This document shows positions 7,901-20,100 of a DNA stretch of 45,389 nucleotides, in pieces. How positions within the stretch are numbered: position 1 is the stretch's first letter; every line of letters starts with the position of its first letter. The translations under genes and the position numbers were made by a program. The stretch is from Halanaerobiales bacterium (GTDB taxonomy: Bacteria; Bacillota_F; Halanaerobiia; DY22613): the NCBI GenBank assembly GCA_023128035.1, contig JAGMES010000025.1:1-45389 (forward strand). Reading direction: 5' to 3'. Under the pieces are notes generated by a model, which made no database searches, was not told the origin of the DNA, and saw nothing but the letters and a program-made list of their open reading frames with translations.

Positions 7901-10900
7901 GTGAAAAATGTTTATAGATACATAATGGAAAATGTTTCTACGGGAAAAATAAACAAACAAAGCGCTCTTGAGTTGTTAAAAATTCTAAAAGAAAAAAAAT
8001 TTGCTGAAAAGAAAGATATAGCCATTATAGGGATGGCTGTAAAAACTTCGTTAGTTTCCAATCGGGAGGAATTTTGGGATATTCTTCAAAAAGGAGTAGA
8101 CTGTGTAAGAAGTTTTCCAAAATCAAGGAAAAAAGACATGGATGAATACTTGTGCTTTAAGCAAGTGGATGAAAAAGATATTCAATATACAGAAGCAGCA
8201 TATCTTGAAGAGATTGATAAATTTGACTATAAATTCTTTCGATTGACTCCAAGAGAAGCAAGTCTAATGAGTCCTAACCAGAGAATCCTTTTAGAAACTG
8301 TATATGAAGCAGTTGAGGATGCAGGATATGGTGGAAATAAACTTATAGGGAGTAAGACGGGAGTATTTTTAGGGCATTCAGATTCTTTGCGAAAAACGTA
8401 TATTGACTTGTTAGAAGAAGTTGATCCTACTTCATTATCTATTTCCATTGCCGGTAACTTAGCTGCGATCATCTCAGGTCGAATCTCATATTTTATGGAT
8501 TTAACAGGGCCTAATATTTTATTAGATACAGCTTGTTCATCATCTTTGATTTCAGTTGATTTAGCATGTAAATCAATTCAAAACAACGAGTGTGAGATGG
8601 CTATAGCAGGAGGAATTAGACTTAATTTGCTTTCATTAACAAATGAGACAAAATTAGGAATAGAATCTTCTGATGGGCGAACCAAAACCTTTGATAACGG
8701 GTCTGATGGTACAGGTATTGGTGAGGGTGTCGGTGTAGTGATTTTGAAATCTTTAGATTCCGCCTTGAAAAATGGAGATCATATATACGCTGTTATTAAA
8801 GGAGCTGCAATTAATCAGGATGGCGACTCTGTTGGAATAACAGCTCCAAATATTGAATCTCAGAAAAATGTAATATTGAAAGCATGGGAGAATGCGGATG
8901 TAGAACCTGAATCTATATCCTATATTGAAGCTCATGGAACCGGGACCAATTTGGGTGATCCTATTGAAATTGAAGGGATTACATCTGCATTTCTTAAATA
9001 TACAAATAAAAAACAATTTTGTGCTATTGGGTCTGTTAAGACAAATATCGGTCATTTGTATGAGGGAGCAGGAATTTTTGCGTTGATCAAAGCGACGTTA
9101 GCGTTACACAAGAAAAAATTACCTCCTTCCCTACATTTCAAGTTTCCTAACAGTAAAATAAACTTTGCCAATTCACCTGTCTATGTGAATGATTGTTTGC
9201 AAGACTGGCATAGAGACCAATTTCCTAGGCGCTGTGGAATTAGTGCCTTTGGTTTAAGTGGAACTAATTGTCATATGATTTTGGAAGAAGCACCAGAGAG
9301 ATCCATTGAAAATGAAATAGATAGTCCGCAAGTTTTAACTATATCAGCTAAATCGTTCTTTTCATTGAAAGAACTTTTAAAAAAGTACGTTACTTTTTTA
9401 AAAAATGCAGATAAGGCTGTTTTTAAGGATATCTGTTTCACTGCTAATACAGGAAGAGGCCATTATAACCATAGAGTAGCCATTATTGCAGATCACTTTG
9501 ACGATTTGGTCGACAAGATTAAATTTGCAAGCACTCATGATCTGGAAAATGAATATTTAAATGGAGTTTATTATGGAGTTCATAAAATCGTTTCTTCAGA
9601 TCGTGGTGATAGTGGTGAGACGTATCTCACTGAAAGAATGAGAAGAACGCTAACGGGTCAGGGGAAAGAAAAAATAGAACATTACTTAAACTCTGGTAAG
9701 TCAGACAAAAAAATACTTCAAGAATTATCAAAATTATATATTCAAGGAGCAGGCATTCTCTGGGATGATCTTTTTGTAGATGAAAAAAGAAATCGGCTAA
9801 GTATTCCTGTATATCCTCTCGAACGGCTGCGCTGTTGGTTTACAATCGATTATTCACAAAAATTACTTCATGAAAGCACTCAGGTGTACATACATCCTTT
9901 ACTGGAGAAAAACGTTGTAGAATCAATGGATCAGGATATTTATGAAACTGAATTTGCACCAGAAAAGCATTTTGTTTTAAGTGATCATATCATCATGGAT
10001 CATTATGTTATTCCAGGAACTACCTATTTGGAAATGGCTAAACAAGTCGCCTCTCAATATTTTGCTGAAGAAAGTGTTGAGTTGAGAGAGATTTCATTTT
10101 TGACTCCAATTATTCTGAAACCGAGTGAAAAAAAGAAAGTTCAAACAATTGTTAGAAATAAAAAGGATCATCTTGAGTTTGTTATTGCGAGCAAAAATAG
10201 TCAATCTTCACCTAAAGAAAAGCAATGGGTTATTCACTCTTTAGGTAAAATTTATAAAACTGAAGCTAAAATGAATTTGGTGTACAATTTAGATGAACTA
10301 ATGGCTGAATGTACGCAGATCAAAAAGATTGATCAAAATGAGCTAACGAAAGGATTTATTAAATTTGGTCCACGTTGGTTAAATTATCATGAGTTGAGAA
10401 TCAGCGAAGAATTTACATTTGGTACCATTCAGTTACCTGTTGATTTTAGTGCAGATTTAGATGTATATTATTTACATCCTGCCTTGGTTGATATGGGAGT
10501 AAATATTGTAAGTTTAACCCTAGGTGAACAATATTTGCCTTTATCCTATAAGAGTATAAAAATTTATGGACCTACTCCGAGAGAGTTCTATAGTTACGTT
10601 AAACGGGTAGACCCAAATAAAGGTAATACCGAGACGATTACCTTTGATATTAAATTTTTAGATAAAACAGGCAAGGTATTTGTGGAAATAGAAAGCTATA
10701 TTATTAAAAAAGCCCATACTTTCAACAAATATATCCGGACCGCTAATCCTTATTCGAAAGTTAATTGGGTTATAAATGAGATGGAGGAAAGTGAAGAAAA
10801 GTTTTCGAATGGTGTCACTTTGGTTTTAACTGAATCGGGAGCCAAGGCTAATGACATAAGCAGAATTTTACAAGAGGAACGAAAAGACATAATTAATGTC

Positions 10901-13900
10901 AAATTAGGAGAACGACCATTTACTCAATTAGATGAGAATAATTATGCCATCTCAGGTTCTGAGGAAGACTATCAAAAGTTATTTGCAACATTGTCCAATA
11001 TAAAAATTAGTCAAATAGTTCATTTATTAAGTCTGGGAGTTAAACCAGTTAATTCTTCACTCGATGATCTGGAAAACGAGTTGTTGAGAGGAGTATATAG
11101 CTTATTCAGGATGACAAAAACTATTGTCAATAATTATTCTGATATACTAGATATTGTAATTATTACTGAATCTTCTGCAGAGGTGACAGGAAAAGAGAAT
11201 TTGATTAAACCTTCTAACGGTAGTTTGTATGCTCTAAGTAAAGTCATTTCAAATGAGAATCGTAATCTAAACTGTAAGGTTTTAGATATTGATGAATATG
11301 TCAATCAAAAAAAACTCATGTTCGAGATGAACTTAGGAGATTCCCACTCATATGTAGCTTATCGTGATGGAATTAGATATGTTCAAGAACTGGCTCAATT
11401 TGATATAGATGCCGTCCCAACCAAGGAAGTAGAGATTAAGGACACAGGTGTATATATAATTACGGGTGGTACAGGTGGTTTGGGACTGGAAATCAGTAAG
11501 TATTTAGCGAAGAAGAATAGAGTAAATCTTGCATTAATCAATCGTTCTAAGTTACCAGCACCTGATCAGTGGGACGATCTTATTGAAAAAAATGAAGACA
11601 ATCGTTTAATTAACCGACTTAAAAAGATTCGTGAAATAGAAAAAGCGGGAGCCAGAGTAAAATGTTTCAGTGCAAATATCACCAACTTGGAAGAAGTTAA
11701 ACCTATAATTGATCATTTAAGAGAGAAATATGGGCAAATTAATGGTATTATTCACAGTGCTGGAGTTGCTGGTGATGGATTTATTCTCAAAAAAGACGAG
11801 AATGTTTTTAAAAGCGTCTTGTATCCAAAAATCTATGGAGCTTGGATTCTTGATCATTTAACTGATGCTGATGATCTTGACTTCTTTATTATGTGTTCTT
11901 CTGTTGCTGCGATACTTGGAATTCCTGGGCAAGGAGATTATTCGGCAGCGAACGCTTTTCTGGACTCTTTTGCTGTATTTAGATCGAAGAAAGGTAAAAA
12001 AACCTTATCCATTAATTGGTCAGCATGGAACGAGACAGGTATGGCTGTGGAACATGGTGCAGATATTGATACAGTTTTCAAAACAATCAAGAACGCTCAA
12101 GCCATTGATGCTTTTGATGAGATTCTACAGAAAAATCTGCATAATATTATAGTTGGTGAGTGGCATTTTCAGTCTGAGTTTTTTGATCAACTAAATTTAA
12201 GTTTATCACCGGAGATTAGAAAAAGTATAGAATCAGTTAAAAAACAAGCTAATTACAATAATTTCGATGGTGAAAGGGCTAAAGTGAGTTTGATCGGTAA
12301 AGCAGATAATGATTATACAGAATTGGAAAAGAAAATTGGGCAAATTTGGGGAGAGACATTGGGTTATACCGAGTTAAATATCTATGACAACTTTTATGAT
12401 CTAGGTGGTGACTCGATCCTGGCTTTTAAATTGATTAATAATATAAATAAAGAGCTAGGTTTGAATGTAAGTGTGGCGGAGGTTTTTAACTATTTATCTG
12501 TCAGTGATTTCTCTGACTACTTAAAGGCAAGGGAGAAGACAGATACAGATTCCTCTGATCATCAACTGCAATTAAAAAAGGCTGAGCACCAAAAGTATTA
12601 CCTTGTTTCTATCGAGCAAAAACGACTGTTTATCATTTCTCAAATTGCCCCAGATAATATCAGTTATAATTTACCAGGTGTTCTTGTGATTACTGGTCAA
12701 TTGGATCTTAAACATTTTGAACAATCTTACCGTCGGCTTGTGGCTCGTCATGATAGTTTACGTACATCATTTGAACTGCATAATGGGGAACCAGTCCAAA
12801 TCATTCACGAAGATGTGGAAATTGATTATGAATATTTGGATGCATGTGAAAGAGACGTAGAACGATTAATTCAAGAGACTATAAAACCTTTTGATATTTC
12901 TAGAGCTCCGTTGATGAGAGCAAAATTAATTAAAATTAAGGATGATCAACACCTATTTATCTTTGATATCCATCATATTGTAGCTGATGGTTCTTCAATG
13001 GCGATTTTGATTAAAGAGTTTTTCGCACTATATCAAAATGTTAACTTGCCAGATTTGAAGATACAATATAAGGATTATTCAGTCTGGCAAAAAAATCTAA
13101 TAGAGACAGATTGGATTCGAAAGCAGGAAGACTATTGGTTGGAAAGATTTTCTGATGAAATTCCAGTTTTAAATTTACCAACTGATTACGCAAGGCCATT
13201 GGTTCAGAGCTATGAGGGAGATGTCTTGGATTTTATAATCAGTAACGAGTTAACCTCAAAGATCAAAAAGATTGCTCAAAGTAGAGGAGCAACAGTATTT
13301 GCAACACTATTAGCAATCTACAAGGTATGGTTATTCAAATACTCAGATCAAGAGGACATTGTTGTTGGAACTCCAGTAGCAGGACGTTTGGATTCAGATT
13401 TGGAAAATATTATTGGAATGTTTGTTAATACGCTTCCGATTAGAACTAAAATCAATGGAGAGACAAACTTCTATCTCCTATTAGATGAGGTAAAAGAAGG
13501 ATGTAAGAATGCTCTTGAAAACCAGATTTACCGTTTCGAAAATTTAATAGAAAAATTAGGGGTTACGAGGAACCGAAGTAGGAACCCACTTTTTGATGTT
13601 ATGTTCGTTTTTCAAAATATGAAACTTGGGGTCGAGATCACTCAGGTCGGAGTTCCAAAAATAGATTTACAGGTTAATGATTTAAGAATAACAACTCATC
13701 AATTTAAGCATAGTGTTTCCCAGTTCGATCTAACTCTGGAAGCTGTAGAACGAGATGGAGAGATCAAATGTTATTTTGAATATTGTATAAAACTGTTTAA
13801 AAAAGAAACTGTAGAACGAATGGCGAGTCATTTTCTTAATATAGCAGATCAATTGATGGAACAACCTGATAGAAAATTAACTGATATAGAATTTTTAGGT

Positions 13901-16900
13901 GAGTTAGAAAAAAATCATTTGTTATACGAGTTGAATAATACTCGAGGAGAATATGAGAAGAGTTTGACTTTACAGCAACTTTTTGAGAAACAAGTTGAAA
14001 AAACTCCTGATAATATGGCTATTTATGCTAACGGTCATCAGATTACTTATCGTGAACTAAATAGAAAAGCTAACCACTTGGCCAGGTTGTTGAGAAACAA
14101 GGGAGTTAAGGCAGATGATATAATAGCTATCATGGTTGGCCGTTCAATTGAAATGTTTATCGGTTTACTTGGAACCTTAAAAGCTGGTGGTTCATATTTA
14201 CCAATTGATGTAAGTTATTCTAAAGAAAGAAAAGAGTATTTACTACAAGATAGCCAAGTCCAGATTCTATTACTTCAAAACGAGCTTAAGGAGATACAAT
14301 TTTGTGGACAAGTCATTGATCTATTTGCAGAGCAAACTTATACTGGAAATCCATCAAACTTGGAAAATTGTATTCAGCCAAACCACCTGGCATATATTAT
14401 TTATACATCCGGTTCAACAGGTCAACCAAAAGGTGTAATGGTTGAACATAGAAATGTAGTAGCGTATCTCAACTCTTTCTACCAGAAATTTAATGTGACT
14501 GAAAATGACATATTCATTCAACTGGCATCATTTACCTTTGATGCGTTTGTAGAAGAGGTGTATTCTGTTCTTTTGAGAGGTGGACAGATTGTTTCACCTG
14601 ATAAATATACAATTCGAGATATAGAACTTTTGGTGGAGTTCATTAATATCAATAAGGTTACTATGATCAGTTGTTCGCCATTGCTATTAAATGAATTGAA
14701 TAAATATAGTGATCGTTTACAACATGTTCATACCTTTATTAGTGGGGGAGACGTATTTAAAAAAGAGCATGTAAGTAATCTGATTACAATGGCAAAAGTG
14801 TATAATACTTATGGGCCAACAGAAGCTACTGTTTGTGCTACGTATCAACTTTGTTCTGCCAATTGGACCAGTTCTAACTTGCCCATTGGTAAACCAATTA
14901 CCAATTACAGAGTCTATATTTTCGATAAAAACAGTAGGTTGGTTCCTTTTGGTAAACCAGGGGAACTCTGTATCGCAGGTGATGGGGTAACAAGAGGTTA
15001 TTTACATCGCCCAGAATTAACAAAAGAAAAGTTTATTGAAAACCCATATGTTAAAGGAGAAAGGCTTTATAAAACTGGAGACCTTGTAAAATGGTCGAAT
15101 GGATATATTGAATTTTTAGGTCGCATTGACCGTCAGGTGAAAATCAGGGGCTTTAGAATCGAATTGGAAGAGATTGAAAATCAATTACTTAGACATGTTG
15201 CAATCCAAGATGTGATTGTAGTTGACAGAGAAGGTGACTCAGACCACAAATATCTCTGTGCCTACTATATCTCTGAAAAGGAATTACCTGTGATGAGTCT
15301 TAGAGAACATCTATTAAAAAACTTATCTGACTATATGGTTCCTGCTTATTTTGTTCATCTAGTTACAATACCCCTAACGCCGAATGGAAAATTAGACCGT
15401 AAAGCATTACCAGAACCTGTGATTCGCACCGACATTAACTATGTTCAACCAGAAGATGATATTCAAGAAAAAATGGCTGCAATTTGGAGCGAATTATTGG
15501 GTGTAGATAAAGTTGGAATTTATGATGATTTCTTTGCTTTGGGAGGAGATTCAATAAAGGCAATTCAGATATCATCTAGATTGAAAGAACATAATCTAAA
15601 GCTAGATATTCAAAACTTATTTGAATATCCGACTATTGCAAAAGTAAGTCCATTCGTTAAAGTTGGTAAGGTTGAATCGGAACAAGGCATAGTTGAAGGT
15701 GGAGTGAATCTGACCCCTATTCAGAAGTGGTACTTTGAAGAGGGTTCTGATAAACTTAACCATTATAACCAATATGTAATGCTGAAGATGGAAAATTTAG
15801 ATATTGAATTGCTAACTAAGGTAGTCTCTAAGTTGGTAGAGCATCATGACGCTTTAAGAATGATTTTCACCTTTGACGGAGAATCTGTCAAGCAGTATAA
15901 TCGGGGTCTTTTAGATGGACTTTTCGATTTACGATTATACGATTTACTTGGTAAAGAAGATCATAAACAAATAATCTCTCAAGAGTGTGACTTAATCCAG
16001 ACGAGTTTGGATTTGAGTAAAGGTGAATTGGTAAAGCTAGCCTTGTTCAAAACTGATGAAAAAGACTTCCTGTTCATAGTCATTCATCACTTAGTGGTCG
16101 ATGGGATTTCATGGAGAATTATTATGGAAGATTTGGAAGTAGGTTATAGGCAAGCCGCTAATGGGCAAGAGATAGTCTTTTCATCTAAAACTACTTCATT
16201 TAAAGAATGGTCCAGTAAACTGTATAACTGTGGTCAGTCAATTGATTTTAGTAAAGAGTACGTGTATTGGAATGCCATTAAATCAACACAAGTTACTCAA
16301 CTTCCAACAGATTTTATGATTAATGAAAATAAAATCAGAGATAGTGTAATCCAAACTCTACAACTTACAAAAGATGAAACAGATAAACTCTTGAAAGATA
16401 TTCATTCTTCCTATAATACAGAGATTAATGATATACTTTTATCAGCTTTGAGTTTATCCATTAAGGAATGGACTGGTAGTGAAAAGGTGTTGCTTAATTT
16501 AGAAGGCCATGGACGAGAAAATATTCTTCCCGAAGTTGATGTCTCAAGGACTGTAGGTTGGTTTACAACTGTTTACCCTGTTGTCTTGGACATCCAAGGC
16601 TCCTTCGACCTGAGTTATGTTATTCGGCATATAAAAGAGACTTTAAGACATATACCCAGAAAGGGAATAGGGTATGGAGTTTTAAAATATCTAGGCCATC
16701 GGGAACTGAAACGATTGAAGCCTGAAATAAGCTTTAACTATTTGGGTGAGTTTAGTTATAACCAGCTAAGCAGTAACTTTCAGGTAGTTAATGAATTAAG
16801 CGGATTATCTGTTCATCCAGAGCAAGAAAGGGAGTATTTATTGGATATTAATGGGGTAGTAAGTGACGGTCAATTAAGTATCTCATTTGAGTATAACCAA

Positions 16901-17086
16901 AAACAATACAAAGAAGAAACGATTTCAAGATTAGTAGCTAATTTCAAGGAAAACCTTGTTAAAATTATCGAACACTGCATGAATGTTGATACTATTACCT
17001 GTACTCCGACAGATTTGGGAGATAACGAACTTTCTCTGGAGGATTTGGATGAAATAACTAGTTTGCTCGAAGGTATAGAATTATAA
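7901..17086 (+). CDS. Hybrid PKS-NRPS, KS-DH-KR-ACP-C-A-PCP-E
   Basis: This is a 3,061-residue cytoplasmic megasynthase. The N-terminal helices (about 1-35) look like a docking domain. The KS has Cys212. There is again no AT. The DH is about 660-940, with catalytic His696 in D-H-I-I-M-D (Gly of the usual HxxxGxxxxP replaced by Asp) and Asp864 in H-P-A-L-V-D. The KR (about 1180-1420) has S/Y/N and a B-type-like Asp. The ACP Ser is 1505. The C domain has H-H-I-V-A-D-G at 1691. The A domain (about 2015-2500) has Y-T-S-G-S-T-G-Q-P-K-G near 2168 and a specificity code I read as D-A-E-S-I-G-T-V-C-K. From memory this is close to the lysine code of bacitracin synthetase. The PCP has G-G-D-S-I-K with Ser2551, the form usual before E domains. 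The E domain has H-H-L-V-V-D-G-I-S-W at 2729 and R-T-V-G-W-F-T. The C-terminal tail looks like a COM donor. It should reduce and dehydrate the chain, then add an epimerised basic residue. GTG start after AGGGGGTGAT. Confidence 0.93.
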   Translation: MKNVYRYIMENVSTGKINKQSALELLKILKEKKFAEKKDIAIIGMAVKTSLVSNREEFWDILQKGVDCVRSFPKSRKKDMDEYLCFKQVDEKDIQYTEAAYLEEIDKFDYKFFRLTPREASLMSPNQRILLETVYEAVEDAGYGGNKLIGSKTGVFLGHSDSLRKTYIDLLEEVDPTSLSISIAGNLAAIISGRISYFMDLTGPNILLDTACSSSLISVDLACKSIQNNECEMAIAGGIRLNLLSLTNETKLGIESSDGRTKTFDNGSDGTGIGEGVGVVILKSLDSALKNGDHIYAVIKGAAINQDGDSVGITAPNIESQKNVILKAWENADVEPESISYIEAHGTGTNLGDPIEIEGITSAFLKYTNKKQFCAIGSVKTNIGHLYEGAGIFALIKATLALHKKKLPPSLHFKFPNSKINFANSPVYVNDCLQDWHRDQFPRRCGISAFGLSGTNCHMILEEAPERSIENEIDSPQVLTISAKSFFSLKELLKKYVTFLKNADKAVFKDICFTANTGRGHYNHRVAIIADHFDDLVDKIKFASTHDLENEYLNGVYYGVHKIVSSDRGDSGETYLTERMRRTLTGQGKEKIEHYLNSGKSDKKILQELSKLYIQGAGILWDDLFVDEKRNRLSIPVYPLERLRCWFTIDYSQKLLHESTQVYIHPLLEKNVVESMDQDIYETEFAPEKHFVLSDHIIMDHYVIPGTTYLEMAKQVASQYFAEESVELREISFLTPIILKPSEKKKVQTIVRNKKDHLEFVIASKNSQSSPKEKQWVIHSLGKIYKTEAKMNLVYNLDELMAECTQIKKIDQNELTKGFIKFGPRWLNYHELRISEEFTFGTIQLPVDFSADLDVYYLHPALVDMGVNIVSLTLGEQYLPLSYKSIKIYGPTPREFYSYVKRVDPNKGNTETITFDIKFLDKTGKVFVEIESYIIKKAHTFNKYIRTANPYSKVNWVINEMEESEEKFSNGVTLVLTESGAKANDISRILQEERKDIINVKLGERPFTQLDENNYAISGSEEDYQKLFATLSNIKISQIVHLLSLGVKPVNSSLDDLENELLRGVYSLFRMTKTIVNNYSDILDIVIITESSAEVTGKENLIKPSNGSLYALSKVISNENRNLNCKVLDIDEYVNQKKLMFEMNLGDSHSYVAYRDGIRYVQELAQFDIDAVPTKEVEIKDTGVYIITGGTGGLGLEISKYLAKKNRVNLALINRSKLPAPDQWDDLIEKNEDNRLINRLKKIREIEKAGARVKCFSANITNLEEVKPIIDHLREKYGQINGIIHSAGVAGDGFILKKDENVFKSVLYPKIYGAWILDHLTDADDLDFFIMCSSVAAILGIPGQGDYSAANAFLDSFAVFRSKKGKKTLSINWSAWNETGMAVEHGADIDTVFKTIKNAQAIDAFDEILQKNLHNIIVGEWHFQSEFFDQLNLSLSPEIRKSIESVKKQANYNNFDGERAKVSLIGKADNDYTELEKKIGQIWGETLGYTELNIYDNFYDLGGDSILAFKLINNINKELGLNVSVAEVFNYLSVSDFSDYLKAREKTDTDSSDHQLQLKKAEHQKYYLVSIEQKRLFIISQIAPDNISYNLPGVLVITGQLDLKHFEQSYRRLVARHDSLRTSFELHNGEPVQIIHEDVEIDYEYLDACERDVERLIQETIKPFDISRAPLMRAKLIKIKDDQHLFIFDIHHIVADGSSMAILIKEFFALYQNVNLPDLKIQYKDYSVWQKNLIETDWIRKQEDYWLERFSDEIPVLNLPTDYARPLVQSYEGDVLDFIISNELTSKIKKIAQSRGATVFATLLAIYKVWLFKYSDQEDIVVGTPVAGRLDSDLENIIGMFVNTLPIRTKINGETNFYLLLDEVKEGCKNALENQIYRFENLIEKLGVTRNRSRNPLFDVMFVFQNMKLGVEITQVGVPKIDLQVNDLRITTHQFKHSVSQFDLTLEAVERDGEIKCYFEYCIKLFKKETVERMASHFLNIADQLMEQPDRKLTDIEFLGELEKNHLLYELNNTRGEYEKSLTLQQLFEKQVEKTPDNMAIYANGHQITYRELNRKANHLARLLRNKGVKADDIIAIMVGRSIEMFIGLLGTLKAGGSYLPIDVSYSKERKEYLLQDSQVQILLLQNELKEIQFCGQVIDLFAEQTYTGNPSNLENCIQPNHLAYIIYTSGSTGQPKGVMVEHRNVVAYLNSFYQKFNVTENDIFIQLASFTFDAFVEEVYSVLLRGGQIVSPDKYTIRDIELLVEFININKVTMISCSPLLLNELNKYSDRLQHVHTFISGGDVFKKEHVSNLITMAKVYNTYGPTEATVCATYQLCSANWTSSNLPIGKPITNYRVYIFDKNSRLVPFGKPGELCIAGDGVTRGYLHRPELTKEKFIENPYVKGERLYKTGDLVKWSNGYIEFLGRIDRQVKIRGFRIELEEIENQLLRHVAIQDVIVVDREGDSDHKYLCAYYISEKELPVMSLREHLLKNLSDYMVPAYFVHLVTIPLTPNGKLDRKALPEPVIRTDINYVQPEDDIQEKMAAIWSELLGVDKVGIYDDFFALGGDSIKAIQISSRLKEHNLKLDIQNLFEYPTIAKVSPFVKVGKVESEQGIVEGGVNLTPIQKWYFEEGSDKLNHYNQYVMLKMENLDIELLTKVVSKLVEHHDALRMIFTFDGESVKQYNRGLLDGLFDLRLYDLLGKEDHKQIISQECDLIQTSLDLSKGELVKLALFKTDEKDFLFIVIHHLVVDGISWRIIMEDLEVGYRQAANGQEIVFSSKTTSFKEWSSKLYNCGQSIDFSKEYVYWNAIKSTQVTQLPTDFMINENKIRDSVIQTLQLTKDETDKLLKDIHSSYNTEINDILLSALSLSIKEWTGSEKVLLNLEGHGRENILPEVDVSRTVGWFTTVYPVVLDIQGSFDLSYVIRHIKETLRHIPRKGIGYGVLKYLGHRELKRLKPEISFNYLGEFSYNQLSSNFQVVNELSGLSVHPEQEREYLLDINGVVSDGQLSISFEYNQKQYKEETISRLVANFKENLVKIIEHCMNVDTITCTPTDLGDNELSLEDLDEITSLLEGIEL

Positions 17087-17127
17087 AATCTTTGAGCAAG
17101 CAAACGATTAGGAGGGAATAGGGTAAA

Positions 17128-20100
17128 ATGGGAAAAGGAGCAGAAATAGAAAAGATATATTCTCTATCTCCAATGCAGGAAGGTATGCTATATTATTACT
17201 TGGTTGATCAAGATTCTGACTTATATTTTGAACAAACAATCTTGGCATTGGACGAGAGTCTGGATTTGGAAATTCTTCAAGAGAGTTTTAACAAATTGAT
17301 AGAAAGACATGAAGTTTTTAGAACAATTTTTGTCTTTCAAAATATACCAACTCCCAAACAAGTTGTTTTAAAGCAAAGAAGAGGTCATGTTATATTTGAA
17401 GATATATCTTATCTGACAGGTAAAGAGCAAAAAGCTTATCTAGACGATTTTAAAAGAAAGGACAAGTCGAAAACTTTCGACTTGTCCAAAGATGTCTTAC
17501 TTAGGATAACTTTATTAAAGATAGGTGCTAGTCGTTGTAAGTTGGTTTGGAGTCATCATCATATTATTATGGATGGATGGTGTACAGGTATTGTAATTCA
17601 AGAATTATTTCAAATATATGCGAGTTTAAAGCAAGGAAAGTCAAAAAATTTACCTTCAGTACAGCCATTTAGTTCATATATCAATTGGTTAAAACAACAA
17701 AGTGAAGAGATGGCTTGCAATTATTGGCAAGAAAGGCTCTCTGATTATGAAAATACGGCTGTTTTCCCTACTGATCCGAAGAAGGGGAACGAGTTTATAC
17801 GTCAGGAATATGATTTTGTTGTTGAGAGAGGTTTGGTTGAAAAATTAGATGCTATTACGAAAGAACATCAGATTACAATGAACACCATTTTCCAAACAGT
17901 CTGGGGGATCATGTTACAAAGGTATAACAATACGGATGATGTGATTTTTGGATCGGTTGTATCTGGAAGAAACATTGACCTTCCGGGGATTGTGACAATG
18001 GTAGGTTTGTTCATTAATACTATTCCAGTTCGAATCAAAACAAAAAAAAATGATACTTTTATTACCTTATTAAAAAGAACACAGAATGATTTTGTTCAGT
18101 CTAATAAATATAGCTATATCTCTTTAGCAAAGATTCAGGCTGAAAGTGAATTGAAGAATAACTTAATAAACCATATTGTGGCTTTTGAAAATTACCCTTT
18201 AGATAGCATGAAAATTCCAGTTCAAATTAATTTGGATGAATGTGAAATTTTTGAGCAAATCAATTATGACTTGGGAGTAACAGTTGTACCTGGAGATGAA
18301 TTGCTGGTAAGGTTAACCTATAATCAGCGGATTTATGAGACAGATTTAATTAAAAATCTTGGAGTACATTTTAAAAATATCATGAGTCAAGTGGTTGAGG
18401 ATGTAGATGTCAAGTTATCAAAGATTAAAGTATTGACAGATGCAGAAAGTGATGAGGTGCTCTATCGCTTTAACGAAACTAAAGGCTCTTATCCTGCAGA
18501 TCAGACCATTCACAAGCTTTTTGAGGAACAGGTTGAGAAAACCTCGGAAAATATAGCAGTTACCTATGAAGAGCGCCAGATTAGTTATCGAGTTTTGAAT
18601 GAAAGGGCGAATCAGTTGGCCCGGACGCTTAAGACAAATGGAGTAAACCCTAATTCTATAATTGGTATTATGGCAGATCGGTCTATCGAATTGGTCATAG
18701 GAATTCTGGCTATCTTAAAAGCAGGAGGTGCCTATTTACCCATAGATGTTGAGTATCCGGCAGACAGGATCGATTACATACTAAAAGACAGTAACACTGA
18801 GATTTTGTTAACGAACAAAGATATAGCTAGTAATCTGGCTTTTACTGGAACTGTTTTTGATCTACAAGATGAAAGCCTGTACCAGGGTGATACTTCAAAC
18901 TTAGAGAAAAGCGCTAGCTATTCTGATTTAGTATACATCATTTACACTTCTGGAACCACTGGTAAGCCTAAGGGGGTAATGGTAGAGCATCGCGGACTTG
19001 TAAATTATATTTGGTGGGCTGCCCAGGTGTACACCAAAGGTGAAAGAGCCAATTTTCCGTTATACACTTCTATTTCCTTTGATTTAACCGTGACATCTAT
19101 CTTTACGCCAATGATTACTGGTAATACCATAGTAGTTTATGAAGCGAAACAGAATCAATTCTTGATCCAACAAGTAATAAGGGACAATAAAGTTGATGTT
19201 GTCAAATTAACTCCATCACATTTTAAGTTATTAAGATATGAAAATCTGAAAGATTCCCATGTAAAACGATTTATTCTGGGTGGAGAAAACTTGGAAACAA
19301 ATCTAGCAAAAGATATTTATGATAATTTTGCAGGCAAAATTGAAATACTTAATGAATATGGTCCAACGGAGACAGTAGTGGGATGTATGATCTATAAGTA
19401 TGATCCAATGATAAATACTGGTAAATCTGTTCCTCTTGGAGTCCCAGGTGCTAATGTTCAAATTTATTTATTAGATAAAAATCTGCATCCCGTACCAACG
19501 GGTGTTTGCGGAGAGTTGTACATTGGTGGTGAAGGGGTAGCTAGAGGATATCTGAATAAACCAGAACTCACTAAAGAAAAATTTGTGGAAAATCCCTTCC
19601 ACTTCGGAGAAAGACTATATAGAACTGGTGACCTAGCGAAAAGATTACCAGATGGAAATATCGAATTTGTTGGAAGAATAGATAAACAGGTCAAAATCAG
19701 GGGTTTTAGAATCGAGTTAAAGGAGATTAACAATAAATTAGTTGAACATCCAGATATTAAAGAGGCGGTTGTGATTAGCAGGAAAGATGAGGATGGTGTG
19801 AGTTATATATGTGCTTATATAATTACAGAACATAGCCCTGTTGTCGCAGAATTAAGAACATTTTTAGCTACAGATTTACCTGATTATATGATCCCGGCTT
19901 ACTTTGTTCAGTTAGAAGAGATGCCTCTAAACCGAAATGGGAAGATTGACGAAAAAGAGTTACCTGAACCTCATGGCGAGATTAATACCGGTATTGAATA
20001 TGTTGCTCCACGAAATAACATTGAAGAAAAGTTGGTAGGAGTGTGGCAACAGGTTCTCAAAGTTGAGAAGGTAGGTATTAATGATGACTTTTTTGCCTTG

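Noticed and set aside
11865..12152. Overlapping frame inside the PKS-NRPS gene
   Set aside because: It lies wholly within the KR domain coding sequence in another frame and has no RBS.
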